64,000 bases of DNA. Origin: JANQKX01 sp039028695. Its GTDB lineage: Bacteria > Pseudomonadota > Alphaproteobacteria > Kiloniellales > Kiloniellaceae. The position numbers and the translations under genes are program-made. Numbering within the stretch: position 1 is the first letter of the stretch; the number at the start of each line of letters is the position of its first letter. The stretch is taken from assembly GCA_039028695.1 (NCBI GenBank), contig JBCCHN010000010.1, positions 13,806 to 77,805 on the forward strand, in the 5' to 3' direction. Shown here in pieces: positions 36,701 to 43,869 of this stretch. Under the pieces are notes generated by a model. It did no database searches and was not told the origin of the DNA. It saw only the letters and a list, made by a program, of their open reading frames with translations.

Positions 36701-37046
36701 CCTTATCGTCCGCCGCTGTCATTTCCGACTGGACGATTTGGCAGAGGTGACCGCAAAGTTCCGCGATGCCATTCCTCTCCAACCAGCCCTCAGGAAGGGG
36801 CAGGACGCTCGTCCTGGCGTCAGCAATTGGTTCGACAAGGCCTTCGACGGCCCTGACCACCCTGTCGATTTCTCGATGTTGAAAAACCTCGTTCGACAAA
36901 CCGCGGGGGGGCGAAACCGAGTGGCTTCCGAACTCGACCCCCATGGCTTGGAGGATTTGAGCGGCCAGCGACGTCCCCCCATCCTGGCTTCCCAACAAAA
37001 CGACAACCCTCTTACCCGCCATTACCTCAGCACTCCGCAACGCCAA
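33702..37046 (-). CDS. three-module protein: P-loop/sulfotransferase-like + GT4 + GT2 glycosyltransferases
   Basis: An 1114-residue protein. Residues 1-210 start with a P-loop (LLGSQDGGTSLAAQIL, 17-32) like the PAPS-binding loop of sulfotransferases. A coiled, Glu-rich linker follows (about 215-300). Residues 353-770 are a GT-B family 4 glycosyltransferase with GGIGTAYRYASELL and the EX7E motif E694/E702. Residues 804-1050 are a GT-A family 2 domain with a DDGST segment and a DDD metal site at 896-898. The C-terminal 60 residues are Gln/Gly/Lys-rich and probably disordered. No membrane segment is seen, so it is likely cytoplasmic. It stands alone, convergent with pgsA. Its acceptor is unknown. 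Confidence 0.85.
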   Translation of the reverse strand: MALRSAEVMAGKRVVVLLGSQDGGTSLAAQILQAMGVEFGSHSVSPPRGLSNEVFQHREIDRVVRAVEGLVEPIADARTSVLPLPEGWLERNGIAELCGHLCQIVQSEMTAADDKVWGFHNIRTIRLLPLWHQVFQRLDLQPLYVVAWREPAHAVNSLMQGRALRLQEAELLWLAQTADLIRYTNLDLAAVVSCKAWLSNPLGQARDLAEQIDGLPSLSDAELEQLLEPIFSASPEDSESVASRPSAKMESLTELSRKMAAIVGEAATAEEGDLPSIQQRAQGLVAEFDRLSLLFSSWAPPSQGAASHDSPYQGVRAPNPLIEHLEPRNIDCKTATFSGLPLFEGLLRPTRPLKVCIMTPDITGPVRNGGIGTAYRYASELLAAAGHEVTILYVLGSHSEQGPIEDWVKFYGDRGVTFVPMPNPEIPLDKSEVSRAVRFSYGGYLWLKDHDSFDLVHVSEWRGTGYFSMLAKKLGLAFANTVFCVKCSSPSMWNRQGGSTHIAVQQELATSYMERRSVELSDIIVSGSLHLLRWMLEHGYRLDRPRCHVQPNIMLGPEGPPAFARSLAAKAQGDRPAAAEVALPTPPDPGPGLSAAEEEKIKIDEIVFFGRLEPRKGIYIFCDAVARLAMQTLHPKKVVFLGKISKVFPAEDFIAEKSADWPFEVEVVSHLSQLEVADYLSQNNRLAVIPSLLENSSFAIYECLMHGIPFICANTGGSPELIHPDVRGDILFEAHPGDLHRRLHGILQEGLTPPRPSFDNDCNTLTWLNWHASLTQEGVINALSAAYPEPQGAATNAKKSGEGSAPLVSVCLNHFNRPKFVSEAIDSLKRQTHANLEVILVDDGSTRRDAQALLDRLEPDFASSGWRVIRQDNRYVGAARNRAAEEARGDFLLFMDDDMVALPEALATMVSVAERSQADILTCFANGVARRQKVEASTTPKFISPCLGPAAGYGFFANGYGGAFCLVRRKAFEALGGYSNAYKVSKQSEEFFARATLEGFKVEVIPLPLYWQRDAEGRAASLAYNHTGTTIAALQPYIDAAPFAYRNVLLFASSLQHQKSAQGGKGPGAAGSRQTPTKQGKNAHPKGQSLQAQGQNSSLSTRVLRRFRRAFSAQ

Positions 37047-37191
37047 TCTAAATTGAAAGAGGGGCCTGTCCCGACTCTCGGCAAACCTTCATTTCGTCCG
37101 CTTTTTTTAGGGCGTCCGCTTGTAAAAGAAAAAAGCGGTGGGTTCAACGGATCTTACCGGGCCTGCAGCGATACAATTAAAGGCGTCTTGC

Positions 37192-37419
37192 CTAGTCTAG
37201 TGGGCTCGCGTCGATGCAATCAACCTGGCTGGGGAGTTGGGCACAGTCGGTCAGAGCCTGAGGGGCCTCTTTAAGCAGTTCTTGAATGCCATCGCCGATG
37301 GATAAAATGGCGGCCGCCAGTCCGGTGGCAATCAAAGCGGCCACCACAGCATATTCTGGAAGGGTTGCCGCGTCTTGACGGACCCAGAATTCCTTCACTC
37401 TTCGTCGAAAATTCTTCAT
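37192..37419 (-). CDS. orphan Flp-type (type IVb) pilin subunit
   Basis: A 75-residue protein from the ATG at 37419; a GTG at 37464 with a better AGGA site would add 15 residues. A short basic leader is followed by AATLPEYAVVAALIATGL, the Flp pattern in which Glu is at +5 and Tyr at +6 after the cleavage point. The usual Gly at -1 is Ala here. A hydrophobic helix of about 20 residues follows, then a tail with two Cys. No tad/cpa secretion gene is in the window. Confidence 0.65.
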   Translation of the reverse strand: MKNFRRRVKEFWVRQDAATLPEYAVVAALIATGLAAAILSIGDGIQELLKEAPQALTDCAQLPSQVDCIDASPLD

Positions 37420-38076
37420 CGCTTCGATCCCTACCTGGCCTCTGGCGAATGAACTGTTTTTCACTCAGGCTTTCCTGCCTGCTCCCTTTGATTTGAAATA
37501 GTCCGCTCTTAAAGATGACTGGCGCGCTCGGTTCAACCTTGGCCCGTCACACCGGTCATTGAAAAAGCACCACTGTGTTGGCCTCTTTTTTCAGGCGGCC
37601 CTCCCATTTTGCAAGAATCAATCAAAGGGCGCCATGGGCAATGGCCTCAGAGTCCTTTACCCACCGGTCATGGGAAACGCGACAAATTTGTAACAAGTGT
37701 TCAATGAATTATGTGAATCATGGGGATAACTTTGTGGGAAGCTAAGTTAATTTAATTACCCTTATGATTTAATTGGTTTTTTATAAACTGTTGAAATTCT
37801 CCCAAATGGTGTTTCGAAAAATAGAAACTAGTATAGATAAGCAGAACTGCAGGCTCCAGATTGCCTGGCAAAAAATCATCCAAATCCAAAGTCAGAGATG
37901 CGGACAGGAACTGGGCTACGGCGCCTTGGGAAAAAGCGTCAGCAGAGCCGCGAAAAAGCATTAATCTTCCATGGCATAACGCTACAGGCGGCGCTACATA
38001 AAGCTTTCGTCCGAACCGATGCGGCCCCTAAACCCCCTTCGGTGCAACGCTCTGCTTAGGGAGAGGTGATCCGGTT
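37420..38076. other. 650-bp AT-rich stretch without a confident gene
   Basis: The central part (about 37680-37830) is clearly richer in A and T than the flanks and includes TTAATTTAATTACC and TTTTTTATAAAC. A one-mismatch DnaA-box-like TGGGGATAA is at 37720-37728. Two overlapping antisense small ORFs exist: 63 codons at 37773-37964 (plus) and 69 codons at 37752-37961 (minus). The minus one has GGAAG 4 bases before its ATG, so it is slightly more credible. The stretch also carries the mobB-moeA promoter and that of the pilin gene. Confidence 0.4.
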
Positions 38077-38550
38077 ATGGCCAAAGTGGTTTTGGGATTG
38101 CAGTCCGAAACGCATGAACCGCCACCTCTTGAGGCCTTGGTGGTGGCTCTATCCGGTCGTTCCCTTTTGGTCTCCGTGCTCATGGAGACGGAGCCCGAAT
38201 TTGATTTGGACCGGCCGGGAAAGGATTCTTATCGTCATCGGCAAGCCGGCGCCAATGAGGTGATGGTATCCTCCACCCACCGCTGGACCTTGCTTCATGA
38301 ACGACGCGAAGGCGGCCAGGCGCTGTCGTTATCTGATATTGCGGATCGCAGCTCGGCCGACATTTTGCTCGTTGTTGGATTCAAGGACTGGCCCATCGAT
38401 CGAATTTGCCTATTGGATTCTGGCCAGGCGGCGGGGAAATCCGTCGCCCTTTTGGCTCACGACAAAAACGAATCGTCTGCCGAGGTCTCCGATTTGGGTG
38501 CATTGGTGGACTTTCTGGTGGAGAGATACAGCTTGTCAAATGATGTGTAG
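38077..38550 (+). CDS. MobB-like protein lacking the Walker A motif
   Basis: A 157-residue homologue of MobB, the GTPase that assists MobA in making molybdopterin guanine dinucleotide. The C-terminal two thirds are well conserved, with FDLDRPGKDSYRHRQAGA (about 42-59), the RWTLLHE stretch and ADILLVVGFKDWPIDRI. The N-terminal P-loop (normally GxxGSGKTT) is replaced by GLQSETHEPPPLEALV, and the following IKHAHH-type switch is LMETEP. The frame is intact, so this is divergence and not a frameshift. It stands 75 bp before moeA. Either it works without nucleotide or it is decaying. Confidence 0.75.
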   Translation: MAKVVLGLQSETHEPPPLEALVVALSGRSLLVSVLMETEPEFDLDRPGKDSYRHRQAGANEVMVSSTHRWTLLHERREGGQALSLSDIADRSSADILLVVGFKDWPIDRICLLDSGQAAGKSVALLAHDKNESSAEVSDLGALVDFLVERYSLSNDV

Positions 38551-38625
38551 CCGACGGGGGCTGATAAGGATTGCCGTGATGAGCGGCCCTTGACAGGCGG
38601 GTGCGGCTAACGGCATTCAAACCCC

Positions 38626-39897
38626 ATGGCACAGTTAAGTGACGATTGTTTTGCGCACGGCGGCGAGTTGCTCCAAACCCGGGAGGCGTTGGCGCTGATT
38701 TCGGAGCGCATCGGCCGCCTCACTGGTGACGAGGAACTGCCGCTGGACCAGGCCTTGGGCCGTATCTTGGTGGAAGATGTCGTTGGTCAGCGGCCTATTC
38801 CGCCCCTGGACAACTCGGCGGTGGACGGCTTTGCCGTTTATTTCGACGATCTCAAGTCGGATGGGGAAACGGAACTTCCCATCGCCGGGCGGGCGACGGC
38901 GGGTCATCCGCTGCCGCAAGACCCTGCCGGTGCCCCGGTAGCCCGTGGCTCCGCCGTTCGCATCTTCACCGGCGCGGTCATGCCGGCCGGGCCGGATACG
39001 GTGATGATGCAGGAAGACTGCCGCATTGAGGCCGACAAAGTCATTATTCAGCCGGGTATCAAGCGCGGAGCCAATCGGCGTTTGGCCGGTGAAGACGTGT
39101 CCAGCGGCGCAACGGTCTTAAGGGCCGGTCAACGCCTACGCCCCCAAGACCTAGGCCAGGCCGCCGCAGTCGGGCGGGAAAAGCTGCTTGTGTCCAAAGC
39201 GGTCCGCGTGGCTCTTTTTTCCACGGGTGACGAACTCGCCTGTGCGGGCGAGGTTCCCAAGGAAGGGCAAATATTCGATTCCAACCGCCATACCTTGACC
39301 GGGCTGCTGCAGGGGCTTGGCTGCCAGGTCAGCGACCTGGGTATTCTCCGGGATCGGGCTGAGGTGATTACAAGGGCCTTGGCCGAGGCGGCCCCATCCC
39401 ACGATCTCATCCTGACCTCCGGCGGAGTGTCGGTCGGCGACGAGGATCACGTGAAGGCCGCGGTCGAGCAATTGGGCAGCCTTTATGCCTGGCGGCTTGC
39501 CATCAAGCCCGGTAGGCCCGTAGCGCTGGGTCAAGTCGGTGGCACAGCCTTTGCCGGCCTGCCCGGGAATCCCGTCGCGGTCGTCGTTACTTTTTTGACC
39601 ATCGTTCGGCCAGCCCTTTTGCGCATGATGGGGGCCAGTCACTTAACGCCCCGGTACTACAAGCTGCGCGCCGCCTTCGATCACCGGAAAAAGCAAAATC
39701 GCCGGGAATGGGTTCGGGTGCATTTGGAAGAGGCGCCTGACGGTGAGACCGAGGCCCATAAATTCCCACGAGACGGCGCCGGCATACTGTCTTCTTTGGT
39801 GGAAGCAGATGGTCTGGTCGAGTTGCCGGAAGGCTTGACCCAATTAAGCGCGGGCGCGATGGTCGACTTCTTGCCATTTAACGAGGTCATCGCATGA
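38626..39897 (+). CDS. moeA: molybdopterin molybdenumtransferase
   Basis: A 423-residue protein with the MoeA domain order. The PPLDNSAVDGFAVYF segment (about 62-76) and the MoeA N-terminal domains lead into the MPT-binding domain, which has VALFSTGDEL, the LTSGGVSVGDEDHVKAA motif and the AGLPGNPVAVVVTF segment. It inserts molybdate into adenylylated molybdopterin. It overlaps moaD by 4 bp (ATGA), so the two are coupled. Confidence 0.96.
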   Translation: MAQLSDDCFAHGGELLQTREALALISERIGRLTGDEELPLDQALGRILVEDVVGQRPIPPLDNSAVDGFAVYFDDLKSDGETELPIAGRATAGHPLPQDPAGAPVARGSAVRIFTGAVMPAGPDTVMMQEDCRIEADKVIIQPGIKRGANRRLAGEDVSSGATVLRAGQRLRPQDLGQAAAVGREKLLVSKAVRVALFSTGDELACAGEVPKEGQIFDSNRHTLTGLLQGLGCQVSDLGILRDRAEVITRALAEAAPSHDLILTSGGVSVGDEDHVKAAVEQLGSLYAWRLAIKPGRPVALGQVGGTAFAGLPGNPVAVVVTFLTIVRPALLRMMGASHLTPRYYKLRAAFDHRKKQNRREWVRVHLEEAPDGETEAHKFPRDGAGILSSLVEADGLVELPEGLTQLSAGAMVDFLPFNEVIA

Positions 39898-40145
39898 AGC
39901 TTTTGTATTTTGCCTGGCTGAAGACCAAAACAGGCTGCGCCCAAGAAACACTGGCGCGGCCCGACGGGGTTGATAACGTTCAGGCCCTCTTGACCTGGCA
40001 GCAAGGCAGAGGAGCTGGCTTTGCCGATGGCTTTGCTGACCTCACGGCATTGCGCGTGGCGGTCAATCAAGAATATGCCGACCCCAGTCACCCGGTCGGT
40101 GATGACGATGAAGTGGCCTTTTTCCCGCCGGTGACAGGAGGCTAA
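39894..40145 (+). CDS. moaD: molybdopterin synthase sulfur carrier subunit
   Basis: An 83-residue ubiquitin-fold protein ending in TGG; the C-terminal Gly-Gly is thiocarboxylated and inserted into the MoaE active site. The N-terminal KLLYFAWLKTKTG beta hairpin and DEVAFFPPVTGG end are typical of MoaD. Start overlaps the moeA stop, and moaE begins 6 bp after its stop. Confidence 0.95.
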   Translation: MKLLYFAWLKTKTGCAQETLARPDGVDNVQALLTWQQGRGAGFADGFADLTALRVAVNQEYADPSHPVGDDDEVAFFPPVTGG

Positions 40146-40151
40146 ACGCAG

Positions 40152-40607
40152 ATGATCAAAGTTCAGCAAGAGGACTTTGACGTGGCTGCAGAGCTCCAGG
40201 CGCTCAGCGGCGGCAACCACAAAATTGGCGGTGTCACCGTTTTTGTAGGGCTGGTTCGGGACATGGCGGACAATGAAAATATCTCGGCCATGACCTTGGA
40301 GCACTATCCGGGTATGACCGAAAAGCAGCTCGAAAAGATCGAACAGGAAGCCCGGAATCGCTGGCCTCTCGAGAACAGCCTCATCATCCATCGCTATGGT
40401 CGTCTGGCACCCGGCGAACAGATCGTGATGGTGGCCACCGCCAGCCCCCACCGGGATGCCGCTTTCGACTCTTGCCGATTCCTCATCGATTGGCTCAAGA
40501 CCAAGGCGCCTTTTTGGAAACTGGAGGAAACCCCCGACGGCGGCAAATGGGTTGACGCCCGCGCCAGCGACGACGCGGCAGCGGAACGATGGCGAAAGCT
40601 GTCCTGA
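40152..40607 (+). CDS. moaE: molybdopterin synthase catalytic subunit
   Basis: A 151-residue MoaE. The conserved FVGLVRDMADNE segment, the LEHYPGMTEKQL stretch, the HRYGRL motif and the C-terminal KTKAPFWKLE with the active-site Lys are all present. With MoaD it turns cyclic pyranopterin monophosphate into molybdopterin. It ends the mobB-moeA-moaD-moaE run and is convergent with the secreted protein at 40692. Confidence 0.95.
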   Translation: MIKVQQEDFDVAAELQALSGGNHKIGGVTVFVGLVRDMADNENISAMTLEHYPGMTEKQLEKIEQEARNRWPLENSLIIHRYGRLAPGEQIVMVATASPHRDAAFDSCRFLIDWLKTKAPFWKLEETPDGGKWVDARASDDAAAERWRKLS

Positions 40608-40691
40608 GGTGCCAAATAAATCAATACGAGCGAATCAAAGACTCGATCTCACCGGTTTTATCCCAAATCCGGTTACAGTCGCAGGGCTGAC

Positions 40692-41276
40692 TCACGGCAG
40701 AGCCGTCAAAGCATCAAAATCGATGGCTTCAAGATAGGCGATTTTGGTGGCTTCATCAGCGTTGCCGCCAATCATGATCAAAAAGCGGTTGCCGATCAGC
40801 ATTTGGACTTCACCATCCTGGGTCACCATGCCGGTCTGTCGTTTTACACGAATGAGTTTGCCGCCGCTGGACTGAACCATAGCCGCATTGCCCATGATTG
40901 CACCAAACTGCTGGATCATGGGTGAGTCGCCCATGATGTTGATGGTCACATCTTCATTGTCTTTTCGGTATTCGCCGGCTGTGGAAATGCCGCCCATGAA
41001 GGCCATGGCGGCTCCGTCGCCTGATATCTCTTCAAAGGACCAACCTTCCATGGGTGGGGGCAACACATCCTGCAGGGCCCCGGCCTTCATTTGGCTTAGC
41101 AACTGGTTTGCATAGTCCATGGCCTTCGCCGCTTCGCCAATCTCGCCGGCCTCATAAAGTTCCAAGATCTCCGTGATGACGTCGGTGAATTCATCCGCCT
41201 TGGCAGGCGTGTAACTTGCAAAGGCCATGGCGGCAACCATCGGCAAACTGAGAACTTTAAACAATCGACGCATCAC
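40692..41276 (-). CDS. secreted protein of unknown function
   Basis: A 194-residue protein with a clear signal peptide (MMRRLFKVLSLPMVAAMAFA, cleavage near KADEF at about residue 27). The mature part has an N-terminal helical region, a PPPMEGWSFEEISG stretch and alternating small hydrophobic and Gly/Met-rich segments; no domain is recognised. It is likely periplasmic. It ends 85 bp from the convergent moaE gene and lies 190 bp downstream of ilvE, beyond a terminator, so it has its own promoter. Confidence 0.75.
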   Translation of the reverse strand: MMRRLFKVLSLPMVAAMAFASYTPAKADEFTDVITEILELYEAGEIGEAAKAMDYANQLLSQMKAGALQDVLPPPMEGWSFEEISGDGAAMAFMGGISTAGEYRKDNEDVTINIMGDSPMIQQFGAIMGNAAMVQSSGGKLIRVKRQTGMVTQDGEVQMLIGNRFLIMIGGNADEATKIAYLEAIDFDALTALP

Positions 41277-41390
41277 AGACCCCTTTAAGGCTAAAAATCA
41301 GCTCTTGTTAGAGGGAAATCCTGCTGAAGTCCTACTCAAAAAGCAAGTTAGGCCTTTCGAGATTGCTCACAAAATCAATTGCTTGCAATC

Positions 41391-41423
41391 AAAAGGGGTG
41401 GTCTTTCAGGAGAAAAACCACCC
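41391..41423 (-). terminator. rho-independent terminator after ilvE
   Basis: On the minus strand GGGTGGT (41423-41417) pairs with ACCACCC (41402-41396) and is followed by CTTTT. It lies 42 bp beyond the ilvE stop and separates ilvE from the secreted-protein gene. Confidence 0.75.
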
Positions 41424-41464
41424 GCATTTAGAAAATTCCCCGGCCCTTGCGGCTCGAAGCTCTC

Positions 41465-42361
41465 TTAGGCCGCGCTGGCAGATTCTGCGGATGAGCGAAC
41501 CAACTTATCAAAATCCATCACCAGATTTTTGGAGATTTCACCCGGCGTGAAGCTGTAGCGATCGATCTCGCGGACCGGGGTGACTTCGACCGCCGTGCCC
41601 GTGAGGAAAACTTCCTGGGTATGCGCCAACTCCTCAGGCATGATCGCCCGCTCAATGACCTCATAACCGCGCCGTTTTGCCAGTTCGATGACGGTTTGCC
41701 GGGTGATGCCGTTCAAGAAGCAGTCCGCCAAGGGTGTATGAATCTTGCCGTCTTGAACCAAAAACACATTGGCACCCGTGGCTTCGGCAATCTGCCCGCG
41801 GTAGTCCAACATCAAACAATCGCTGTAGCCCTGGGCCTCGGCCTCGTGCTTGGAAAGGGTACAAATCATATACAGTCCGGCGGCTTTGGCATGGACGGGT
41901 GCGCACTCCGGGCTGGGCCGACGATAGCGGGCGATGGACATGCGGATGCCCTCCAAGCGGGCTTCCGGGGTAAAGTAGGCTGGCCACTCCCAGGCGGCGA
42001 TGGCCACGTGAATTTGCGTCTGTTGCGCGGAAATGGCCATCATTTCGCTGCCGCGCCAGGCTACCGGGCGCAAATAGCCATCCTCAATTCCATTGGCCTT
42101 AAGAACCTCCATGCAGGCATCGTCGATTGTCTGGCGGCTATAGGGGATTTCAAAGCCCAGAACCCGTGCCGACTCCAAAAAACGGTCATGATGCTCCGCC
42201 ATTTTAAAAATCCGCCCATCGTAACTGCGCTCGCCCTCGAATACGCAAGAACCGTAGTGAAGGCCGTGGCTGAGGGCATGTAACTTGGCGTCCCGCCAGG
42301 GAATCAATTCGCCGTTGAACCAGATAATCCCGTCCCGATCGTCAAAGGGAAAAAGTGCCAT
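41465..42361 (-). CDS. ilvE: branched-chain amino acid aminotransferase
   Basis: A 298-residue class IV aminotransferase. The PLP lysine is K159 in PVHAKAAGLY, and HYGSCVFEGERSY (about 35-47) and the GxNxF-type ATGANVFLV segment are present. It transaminates Leu, Ile and Val. GGAAAGGGC lies upstream of the ATG. It is divergent from a MarR gene; ilvE with marR-ompR-kinase is a frequent neighbourhood in alphaproteobacteria. Confidence 0.94.
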   Translation of the reverse strand: MALFPFDDRDGIIWFNGELIPWRDAKLHALSHGLHYGSCVFEGERSYDGRIFKMAEHHDRFLESARVLGFEIPYSRQTIDDACMEVLKANGIEDGYLRPVAWRGSEMMAISAQQTQIHVAIAAWEWPAYFTPEARLEGIRMSIARYRRPSPECAPVHAKAAGLYMICTLSKHEAEAQGYSDCLMLDYRGQIAEATGANVFLVQDGKIHTPLADCFLNGITRQTVIELAKRRGYEVIERAIMPEELAHTQEVFLTGTAVEVTPVREIDRYSFTPGEISKNLVMDFDKLVRSSAESASAA

Positions 42362-42520
42362 GGGAACGCCCTTTCCTTGCTTTCAAATTACCGCTATAGC
42401 AATTCCGCCCTCTGGCAGTCCCACTGCGGCTAAGTAAATTTCGTTAATTGACGCAGAAATGGAAATAAAATTACCCACCCGCGTCACTCGTCTTTTGTGA
42501 TGTAACAAAATGGAACAAAT

Positions 42521-42539
42521 ATGTCAACATGGCTGACAT
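42521..42539. promoter_or_regulatory. palindrome over the marR start codon, candidate MarR operator
   Basis: ATGTCA (42521-42526) and TGACAT (42534-42539) form a 6-7-6 inverted repeat that covers the start codon at 42529. MarR proteins often bind such sites near their own start and block expression. The marR leader has no good ribosome site. Confidence 0.45.
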
Positions 42540-43044
42540 AAAAAGAGATGCCAATCCGCTGTTCCTCCGCGAAGAGGACCTTCGGCAAGCGATGGAATTG
42601 ATGTTTTTTGCCTATCGGGATTTTATCGCCGAACCTGACCGGGTGTTGTCCCAATACGATTTTGGGCGCGCCCACCACCGGGTGGTCTATTTCGTGGGCC
42701 GCCACCCTTCGATCACCGTGAAAGACTTGCTGCGGATCCTTGAAATTACCAAGCAGTCCCTATCTCGGGTGTTGGGCCAGCTTGTCCGCGAAGGCTTTAT
42801 TTCCCAAACCGAAGGCCACGAAGATCGGCGTCAGAGGCTGCTCAATCTGACCGATAAAGGCCGCGCGCTTGAAAAAGCCATGTTCGATATTCAAAGCCAA
42901 CGGATTTCCAACGCCTATCGCACAGCCGGGCCCGATGCCGTTGAAGGATTCCGCCAAGTCATGTTGAATTTGATGGGCGACCCGGCCCGCCGACGCTTTG
43001 GTGGCTCCGTGGACGATCAAGCCAAAGGCACCGGCAACAGATAA
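42529..43044 (+). CDS. MarR family regulator (PetP-like)
   Basis: A 171-residue winged-helix protein. The DNA-binding part reads ITVKDLLRILEITKQSLSRVL at about residues 63-83, and the wing is at EGHEDRRQRLLNL. It is followed by an OmpR-type regulator and a histidine kinase. In Rhodobacter capsulatus a MarR-type gene, petP, precedes the response regulator gene petR beside petABC, and this pair has the same layout although the bc1 genes lie 30 kb away. Naming it petP is an inference. Confidence 0.88.
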   Translation: MADIKRDANPLFLREEDLRQAMELMFFAYRDFIAEPDRVLSQYDFGRAHHRVVYFVGRHPSITVKDLLRILEITKQSLSRVLGQLVREGFISQTEGHEDRRQRLLNLTDKGRALEKAMFDIQSQRISNAYRTAGPDAVEGFRQVMLNLMGDPARRRFGGSVDDQAKGTGNR

Positions 43045-43179
43045 CCATTACTATCGGGAATTCGTCGTTCTATTCTTGCGCAAGTTCGCCCTGACGATGG
43101 ATTACAGTCTTTGTGGATTGATGGGGAAAGGGTCGGGCAAAATGTTTATCAGGCGCGGCTCAGTCTCTATACTGCTGGC

Positions 43180-43863
43180 ATGACCGAACCGGCTCATATC
43201 CTTGTTGTTGATGATGATCGGCGCCTGCGGGACCTCTTGCAGCGTTATTTGTCCGAGCAGGGTTTTCGCGTGACGACCGGGCTTGATGCAGCCGACGCTC
43301 GCGCGAAGTTAGCCTCCTTCTCCTTCGATCTATTGGTCCTGGACATTATGATGCCCGGCGAAACAGGTCTTGAGCTGACCCAGTCCTTGCGTGCCATCAG
43401 CGACGTGCCGATTTTGCTGTTGACCGCGATGGGTGACGCCAGCGACCGAATCCAGGGCCTGGAAATGGGTGCTGATGACTATCTGACAAAACCTTTCGAG
43501 CCGCGAGAATTGGTGCTGAGGATAAATGCGGTCCTTCGCCGCACTGTCGAGCCCCCAGCGGCTCTTCCGGAAAAGCTTCACTTCGGTGACTTTTGTTTCG
43601 ATTTGGCCCGCGACGAGCTGTCCCGGGAAAACCAACCCATCCGCCTGACCAGCGCGGAGATTTCACTCCTGAAGGCACTGGCGCGCCAGCCCGGTGTTCC
43701 CATCAGCCGCGAAGCTCTGACCGCAGCCAGTCAGGTGCCGGGCAATGCCCGCACCATCGATGTCCAAGTGACCCGATTGCGTCGAAAGATCGAGCAGAAT
43801 CCGAAATTTCCCCGTTATCTGCAAACTGTGCGGGGAACTGGCTATGTGCTCATGCCGGACTGA
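43180..43863 (+). CDS. OmpR-family response regulator (PetR-like)
   Basis: A 227-residue protein. The receiver domain has the acidic pocket near D11-D13, the phospho-acceptor D55 in LLVLDIMMPG and the Lys in LTKPFEPREL. The C-terminal winged helix (about 130-225) is of the OmpR/PhoB type with an IDVQVTRLRRKIE recognition helix. The start at 43180 matches receiver N-termini. The kinase gene follows 6 bp later. Confidence 0.94.
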   Translation: MTEPAHILVVDDDRRLRDLLQRYLSEQGFRVTTGLDAADARAKLASFSFDLLVLDIMMPGETGLELTQSLRAISDVPILLLTAMGDASDRIQGLEMGADDYLTKPFEPRELVLRINAVLRRTVEPPAALPEKLHFGDFCFDLARDELSRENQPIRLTSAEISLLKALARQPGVPISREALTAASQVPGNARTIDVQVTRLRRKIEQNPKFPRYLQTVRGTGYVLMPD

Positions 43864-43869
43864 GCAATC

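Noticed and set aside
40607..40691. Possible terminator between convergent moaE and the secreted-protein gene
   Set aside because: The ACCGG/CCGGT stem is only 5 bp with a 13-base loop and no T-run.
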